Assembly (NCBI RefSeq): GCF_009689005.1
Contig: NZ_AP021879.1
Location: 868,001-932,000 of the forward strand
Origin: Desulfosarcina ovata subsp. ovata
Lineage (GTDB): Bacteria; Desulfobacterota; Desulfobacteria; Desulfobacterales; Desulfosarcinaceae
Length of the DNA: 64,000 bases
Reading direction: 5' to 3'
In this document: one piece after another, positions 59,599 to 64,000 of the stretch
How the letters are laid out: every line of letters begins with the position of its first letter
Position numbering within the stretch: the first letter of the stretch is position 1
The notes under the pieces: model-generated
Databases searched by the model: none
What the model saw: only the letters and a program-made list of their open reading frames with translations
Told to the model about the DNA's origin: nothing
Made by a program: the position numbers and the translations under genes

Positions 59599-60504
59599 TT
59601 ATCGTTTCCGTTCGATCACATACCGTGCGATGGCACGTAGGGAATCAGCCTTACTATCAAAAATATCAAGCGCATTCAAGGCCTTGTTGATCAACTGGTC
59701 GGCAAATTGTTCCGCCCCGGCAAGCCCGAGGAGCGCTGCATAGGTGTTTTTCCCGCGCATTTGATCCGTACCGGTTGATTTTCCCAGCAGGAGCGGGTCA
59801 CCCTTGACATTAAGGATGTCGTCGGCCACCTGAAACGCCAGGCCGATATTCCGGCTGTAGGTCTGAAGGGCCTGTTGGACATCCTGGGACGCGCAGCATA
59901 CCGTGGCGGCCGATGCGACCGACACTTCGATCATTCTGCCTGTTTTCAGACGGTGAAGGGTTTTCAGCGAGTCGGTGTCGATGGCGATGCCTTCAAAGGC
60001 TATGTCACGCATCTGCCCTTCGATCATTCCCCGGTAACCCGCCGCGGCAGCCATCTGGGCGATAACCGTCGTCCAGCGTACGGGATCGCCGTTACTGCTG
60101 CGGCTGGCCGTATCCGCCAGAATTTCGAAGGCCAGAGTCAGCAGCGCATCACCGGCCAAGATGGCGGTGGCTTCATCGAATTTGACATGGCAGGTGGGAT
60201 TCCCGCGCCGCAAAACATCATTGTCCATTGCCGGCAAATCATCATGGATCAGCGAGTAGGTATGAATGCATTCCAGAGCGCAGGACAGGGGTAATACCGC
60301 CTGCCGATCACCGCCAAGCGTTTCGGCCGCAGCGATACACAGGATCGGGCGCAGCCGCTTTCCGCCGGCCATCACCGAATAATGCATGGCCTGACCGATC
60401 CGTGTGCTTGTCGAACCGTCCTCCAGGTAACCTTGCAACGCTTCATCCACCAACTGCCGCAACGTTGACAGATACTTTTTCAGATCGAAAATGCGCGTTC
60501 CCAT
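59599..60504 (-). CDS. ispA: Farnesyl/geranyl diphosphate synthase
   Basis: A 301-aa trans-prenyltransferase. First aspartate-rich motif SLIHDDLPAMDND with RRGNPTCH, and second motif FQVADDILNVKGD (canonical DDxxD, here DDILN). GGKRLRPILCIAAAE is the conserved IPP-binding region. It condenses IPP and DMAPP to geranyl and farnesyl diphosphate. In the operon directly before dxs and after xseB (5-bp gap). The last D to N change in motif two is common in bacterial members. Could feed the UbiA-type enzyme elsewhere in the window. Confidence 0.93.
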   Translation of the reverse strand: MGTRIFDLKKYLSTLRQLVDEALQGYLEDGSTSTRIGQAMHYSVMAGGKRLRPILCIAAAETLGGDRQAVLPLSCALECIHTYSLIHDDLPAMDNDVLRRGNPTCHVKFDEATAILAGDALLTLAFEILADTASRSSNGDPVRWTTVIAQMAAAAGYRGMIEGQMRDIAFEGIAIDTDSLKTLHRLKTGRMIEVSVASAATVCCASQDVQQALQTYSRNIGLAFQVADDILNVKGDPLLLGKSTGTDQMRGKNTYAALLGLAGAEQFADQLINKALNALDIFDSKADSLRAIARYVIERKR

Positions 60505-60509
60505 TTCTG

Positions 60510-60749
60510 TCAGCTTTCCAGATCATCAAACGGTTTCTCAACAATTTCGCCGTCCGCGTCGGCCATCAGGAGATTGACCCGTTTTTCAGCTTCGTCCAAT
60601 GTTTCCGTGCAATAGCGTGACAGCTTGATGCCGGCTTCAAATTTTTCCAGAGCCTTTTCCAGCGGCAGGTCGCCGCTTTCCAATGCCCGTACAATTTTTT
60701 CCAGGTCATTGAGTGCTTTTTCAAAGCTGGGTTTTGCTTTTGGCGCCAT
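60510..60749 (-). CDS. xseB: Exodeoxyribonuclease VII small subunit
   Basis: A 79-aa protein with the XseB signature SFEKALNDLEKIVRALESGD, LPLEKALEKFEAG and SRYCTETLDEAEKRV, a helical hairpin that packs on XseA. ExoVII degrades single-stranded DNA in repair. It lies between xseA and ispA in the conserved operon. Confidence 0.95.
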   Translation of the reverse strand: MAPKAKPSFEKALNDLEKIVRALESGDLPLEKALEKFEAGIKLSRYCTETLDEAEKRVNLLMADADGEIVEKPFDDLES

Positions 60750-60791
60750 GGATACCGCCTTTCCTCTATTCAGGCAGCCCCGCCTGATTGG

Positions 60792-62156
60792 TTAACCGGT
60801 TGATTTCTTCTCTTTTACCGTAACCGTCAAACTGCCGCTGCCCAGCAAGATGTCCAATTGCTGATCAAGTTTGACGGCGGTTGCCTGGCGGACGATCTTT
60901 TTTTGGGGAAGGGTGCGCGTAATGCTGTACCCCCGTTTCAAGATCGCCATGGGATTCAAGGCGTTCAGCATGTCACGGTTTGCAGAAATGGCGGATTTTC
61001 GCGTATCCAACATGGACTGCAGATGGACTATCAAAGCTTCCGCCGAATGATGGACCCGCTCCCTGAATGCCTGCACGGCAAACAGGGGGCTGATGCGGAC
61101 CAGCATGTCGTGACGGAATTCGGCATGCTCTTTCCGCCGACGAATGGTCTCGCGAATGGAACCGGCCATCCGCAGACAATAATCGTCGAGTCGCATGCGC
61201 ATGTCCTGTAGCCGACGCTTGGGATGAACAATTCGATCATTTAGCGAGTCTATTTGTTTAATAAGTATTTTAAGTTTGTTATTTATTGTTTGATAAAGTT
61301 TTTCTTTAATTGTTGAAATTTGTATTTTGAGTTCCGCTTTGGCAGGCACAACGATCTCAGCAGCAGCCGATGGTGTCGGCGCCCTGAGATCGGCAACAAA
61401 ATCGGCAATCGTAAAATCGGTTTCATGCCCAATGGCGGATACCACCGGAATGTGCGAAGCGAAAATGGCCCGGCCCACGGCCTCGTCGTTAAAGGCCCGG
61501 AGATCCTCAATGGATCCGCCGCCCCGCGCCAGCACGATCACATCGGTTGTGGCCAAATCGTTCAGCAGGTGAATGGCCCGGACCACTTCAGCCGGCGATC
61601 GTTCCCCCTGAACGCTGACCGGCACCACCTCCAGTGGCAGATTGTCGAAACGCCTTTGGGCAACCTGGATAAAATCCCGCACGGCTGCACCGGTTGGCGA
61701 AGTCACGATGCTGACTTTTTTGGGCACCACCGGTAACGCCAGTTTGTGTTTGGCGTCGAACAATCCTTCGTCAGCCAATTTTTGTTTCAGTCGTTCAAAG
61801 GCGATCTGCAGCGCGCCAACACCTTTGGGTTCCATGTATTCGAAAATAACCTGATAGGCACCGCGCGGTTCGTAGACGCTGAGCCGCCCCAGCCCGATGA
61901 CGGAAAGTCCGTCTTCGGGCCTGAACTTCAGCGCCTTTGCCTGGTTGCGGAAAAGCACCCCGCTGATCTGGGAACGGTCATCCTTGAGCGTAAAATAAGC
62001 GTGTCCGGAAGATGGGATTCTAAAGTTGGATATTTCCCCTGATATCCATATGAAAGGAAAATTATCTTCAAGTATTCGCTTAATGTTTTGATTCAGTTCG
62101 GAAACCTCGAACACGTGGCGCTGTGCCTGGCCCCGAGAATCAGTGGTGTTATTCAT
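60792..62156 (-). CDS. xseA: Exodeoxyribonuclease VII large subunit
   Basis: A 454-aa catalytic subunit. N-terminal OB-fold (VFEVSELNQNIKRILEDNFP, FIWISGEISNF). Nuclease domain with IVTSPTGAAVRDFIQVAQRR, VIVLARGGGSIEDLRAFND and SAIGHETDFTIADFVADLRA, the conserved acidic and Arg residues. Long coiled coil about 290-400 binding XseB. C-terminal segment LNPMAILKRGYSITR. First gene of the xseA-xseB-ispA-dxs-tlyA operon. Confidence 0.96.
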   Translation of the reverse strand: MNNTTDSRGQAQRHVFEVSELNQNIKRILEDNFPFIWISGEISNFRIPSSGHAYFTLKDDRSQISGVLFRNQAKALKFRPEDGLSVIGLGRLSVYEPRGAYQVIFEYMEPKGVGALQIAFERLKQKLADEGLFDAKHKLALPVVPKKVSIVTSPTGAAVRDFIQVAQRRFDNLPLEVVPVSVQGERSPAEVVRAIHLLNDLATTDVIVLARGGGSIEDLRAFNDEAVGRAIFASHIPVVSAIGHETDFTIADFVADLRAPTPSAAAEIVVPAKAELKIQISTIKEKLYQTINNKLKILIKQIDSLNDRIVHPKRRLQDMRMRLDDYCLRMAGSIRETIRRRKEHAEFRHDMLVRISPLFAVQAFRERVHHSAEALIVHLQSMLDTRKSAISANRDMLNALNPMAILKRGYSITRTLPQKKIVRQATAVKLDQQLDILLGSGSLTVTVKEKKSTG

Positions 62157-62253
62157 GGATGTGCCGCAATGGTGCTGACGTGGCCTCGGATAAAATGTTT
62201 ACCATATTTACAACGTCCGATAAGATATATTATGTTAAATAGTAAATCGAGAA

Positions 62254-62547
62254 TTAAATCGTGTCTGTTCCGGCCGGCCGCTTTTTTGCATATTTGCTGA
62301 TCATTTCCCGCACCGCCGGAACAATGTAAAGATTCTCGTGCGGCAGTTGGGACAACGCTTGTGCGAGCACTCGGGTTTTTCTGTTAAGCGTAATATTTTT
62401 ATCAATGATGCAGTGCATGTTTCCTTTAATAATACAGAATCCGCTTTTCACCGGGATTCCGGTGCTGCGGAAACTTTGTTCGGAAACCGTTACGCCCAGT
62501 TTTTCAGCCAGATCTTTGAGTTCCTGATAAATCTGTTCCGGTTTCAT
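62254..62547 (-). CDS. Small conserved-looking protein
   Basis: A 97-aa soluble protein starting MKPEQIYQELKDLAEKLGVT. The pattern SFRSTGIPVKSGFCIIKGNM, then CIIDKNITLNRKTRVLAQAL and LYIVPAVREMI, is alpha/beta and looks maintained; I recall similar short proteins in deltaproteobacteria without assigned function. Transcribed toward xseA and may share its operon (about 100 bp gap). Confidence 0.6.
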   Translation of the reverse strand: MKPEQIYQELKDLAEKLGVTVSEQSFRSTGIPVKSGFCIIKGNMHCIIDKNITLNRKTRVLAQALSQLPHENLYIVPAVREMISKYAKKRPAGTDTI

Positions 62548-62695
62548 GGCAAGGCTTAAATTATATCCCGAATGTCATCTTTTCCGAACGCTTATTATCA
62601 GCTTTACGCTTGAAAATAAAGAAGCCTGTGTTATATTCCCGATAGCTTAAATATGGATCGAACCCATTAAAATTAAAACGATACGGAGGATTTCG

Positions 62696-63391
62696 ATGCA
62701 GTCGATTCCAATGCAGGGAACCCAGGCTCAAGTAAGAGTCAACGCCTTTGTTCAAAGTGTTTACAACTGGATGGCCATTGGCTTGGCGCTAACCGGGGGC
62801 GTGGCGTGGTTTGTGGCCCACAATGAACCCATTTTGCGTTTTGTCTACCAGGCGCGTTGGCTGTTCTTTATTGGTGAAATCGCTCTGGTCTTTATGCTTG
62901 CCGGCCGTGTTCACAAAATGAAGGCATCCACGGCAACCGGAATGTTCATGTTTTATGCGGCCTTGAACGGCGCGACAATGGCATTCATTTTTCTCGTCTA
63001 CACCATGTCGTCCATTGCCTCGACGTTTTTCATCTGTGCGGGAACCTTTGCCGCCTGCAGTGTCTTCGGCTGGGCCACCAAGCGGGATCTGACCGGTCTT
63101 GGTAATTTCATGTTCATGGGGCTGATCGGCATTCTTATCGCGTCAGTGGTCAACATCTTTCTAAAAAGCCCAGGCATGCAGATGGTAATCAGCTATATCG
63201 GTGTGCTGGTTTTCACCGGCCTGACCGCCTACGACACCCAGAAACTGAAAGCCATGGCCAATTCCCAGCCGGCCGGGCTCGATGCCGCCGTGGTCAGAAA
63301 AGGCGCCATCATCGGTGCGCTGACCCTGTATCTGGATTTTATCCTGATGTTCCAGTATCTGCTGATGATTTTCGGCGGCAATCGCGACTAA
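62696..63391 (+). CDS. Bax inhibitor-1/YccA-family membrane protein
   Basis: A 231-aa integral membrane protein with about seven helices, beginning VRVNAFVQSVYNWMAIGLAL. Family motifs include NGATMAFIFLVYTMSSIAST, FGWATKRDLTGLGNFMFMGL, and FTGLTAYDTQKLK near the C-terminus, with Asp residues of the proton/calcium gate region. Members include YccA, an FtsH inhibitor, and BsYetJ, a calcium leak channel. GGAGG before the ATG. Monocistronic, closed by a strong terminator. Confidence 0.93.
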   Translation: MQSIPMQGTQAQVRVNAFVQSVYNWMAIGLALTGGVAWFVAHNEPILRFVYQARWLFFIGEIALVFMLAGRVHKMKASTATGMFMFYAALNGATMAFIFLVYTMSSIASTFFICAGTFAACSVFGWATKRDLTGLGNFMFMGLIGILIASVVNIFLKSPGMQMVISYIGVLVFTGLTAYDTQKLKAMANSQPAGLDAAVVRKGAIIGALTLYLDFILMFQYLLMIFGGNRD

Positions 63392-63400
63392 ATAAAAAAA

Positions 63401-63442
63401 AGCCCCTGAATCCGGCAATGCCGGATTCAGGGGCTTTTTTTT
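63401..63442. terminator. Bidirectional rho-independent terminator
   Basis: AGCCCCTGAATCCGG-CAATG-CCGGATTCAGGGGCT, a 15-bp perfect stem flanked by A8 and T8 tracts. It ends both the Bax-inhibitor gene and the convergent glmM. Confidence 0.95.
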
Positions 63443-63473
63443 ATTTCAAAGTTTTGAGTATATGCTTTTTTGA

Positions 63474-64000
63474 TTATCCCAACTGCTGTGCCACAACATC
63501 GGCGATGCCTTGGCACAGAGATCTGGTTTCCTCCTGAGTGGGCCCCTCGACCATCACCCGGCACTGCGGCTGGGTGCCGGAATATCTTACCAGGACCCGT
63601 CCATGCTCCCCCAACTGTTTTTCAGCAGCTTCAATTTCCCGGACTACTGGGTTAAGCGAATCCAGTGGCGGTTTGGAGCGGACGTCCACATTGATCAGAC
63701 ATTGGGGAAAGGTTGTCATAACCGTGGCCAACTCGGATAGGGTCTGTTTTGAAGATTGGATGACCGCCAACAGGTTCAATGCCGCCAGCATGCCGTCACC
63801 GGTGGTATGTTGATTCAAAAAAATCAGATGCCCGGAGTCTTCACCGCCCAGAACCGCTCCCGCCTTGACCATTTCTTCCATAACATAACGGTCGCCGACG
63901 CCGGCTTTGATATGCCGGATACCCATCTTTTTCAGAGCCACACCGAAACCCAGGTTGCTCATCACCGTCGACACCACTAACGAATTTGAAAGCGCACCCC
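63474..64000 (-). CDS. glmM: Phosphoglucosamine mutase, C-terminal part
   Basis: The last ~175 codons of an alpha-D-phosphohexomutase, open to the window edge where the frame reads LSNSLVVSTVMSNLG. GEDSGHLIFLNQHTTGDGML is the sugar-binding loop of GlmM, and VLVRYSGTQPQCRVMVEG is the C-terminal phosphate-binding loop (RYSGTxP). It converts glucosamine-6-phosphate to glucosamine-1-phosphate for UDP-GlcNAc synthesis. The catalytic serine lies outside the window. Assignment as glmM rather than another mutase rests on the VSTVMSNLG and GEDSGH motifs. Confidence 0.88.
   Translation of the reverse strand, partial: GALSNSLVVSTVMSNLGFGVALKKMGIRHIKAGVGDRYVMEEMVKAGAVLGGEDSGHLIFLNQHTTGDGMLAALNLLAVIQSSKQTLSELATVMTTFPQCLINVDVRSKPPLDSLNPVVREIEAAEKQLGEHGRVLVRYSGTQPQCRVMVEGPTQEETRSLCQGIADVVAQQLG

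Overview
The window looks like a chromosome segment of a mesophilic anaerobic deltaproteobacterium (Desulfobacterota, perhaps a Desulfosarcina-type sulfate reducer). This rests on the mix of a PEP-CTERM surface protein, rubrerythrin next to a single-cluster ferredoxin, an EF-G paralogue, an xseA-xseB-ispA-dxs-tlyA operon and NtrB/NtrC-type regulators. It is an inference without database support.

Left flank, 1-16.1 kb: a secreted PKD/alpha-toroid protein and a PEP-CTERM protein (minus strand), then a long plus-strand set that resembles a variant ebo/EDB metabolite cluster. The set contains a small unknown protein, a TatD-like hydrolase (EboB-like), an inositol-phosphate-synthase-like enzyme, an exported alpha-toroid (cyclase-fold) protein, two sugar-phosphate-isomerase TIM barrels (EboE-like), a UbiA prenyltransferase (EboC-like) and an alkaline-phosphatase-superfamily protein (EboF-like). 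An NtrB/NtrC-type two-component pair is embedded in it. The likely job is synthesis and periplasmic delivery of a prenylated cyclitol or similar metabolite, which is inference.

Middle, 16.1-50.5 kb: almost entirely mobile DNA. One IS (16363-18489) stands alone. The rest resolves into a nested stack of ten insertions. A decayed parA-like gene was hit by an IS66 element. A group II intron entered the IS66 terminal repeat one base from its end. The intron was then split by (i) a tyrosine-recombinase-in-trio (RIT) element, (ii) a three-gene zinc-ribbon/DDE/AAA transposon (element B) and (iii) a four-gene DDE/AAA transposon (element C). Each of the three rit genes of the first RIT is itself interrupted: by an IS with a poly-A frameshift site, by an IS4/IS701-like IS, and by a DDE/AAA transposon. 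That last transposon carries element A, a relative of B, and A carries a second, intact RIT in its transposase gene. Removing the inserts by their flanking repeats restores reading frames and sizes: IS66 2480 bp, intron about 1.9 kb, RIT1 about 3.47 kb against RIT2 3.42 kb, element A 3.46 kb against B 3.38 kb. A 3-prime tRNA-Leu fragment at 50485-50517 marks a probable island attachment site.

Right flank, 50.6-64 kb: core genes. These are queE (frameshifted here), vapBC, an S24-type phage-like repressor, ferredoxin-rubrerythrin, an EF-G paralogue, the isoprenoid/exonuclease VII operon (xseA, xseB, ispA, dxs, tlyA), a Bax-inhibitor-1 family membrane protein and the 3-prime part of glmM running off the window edge.
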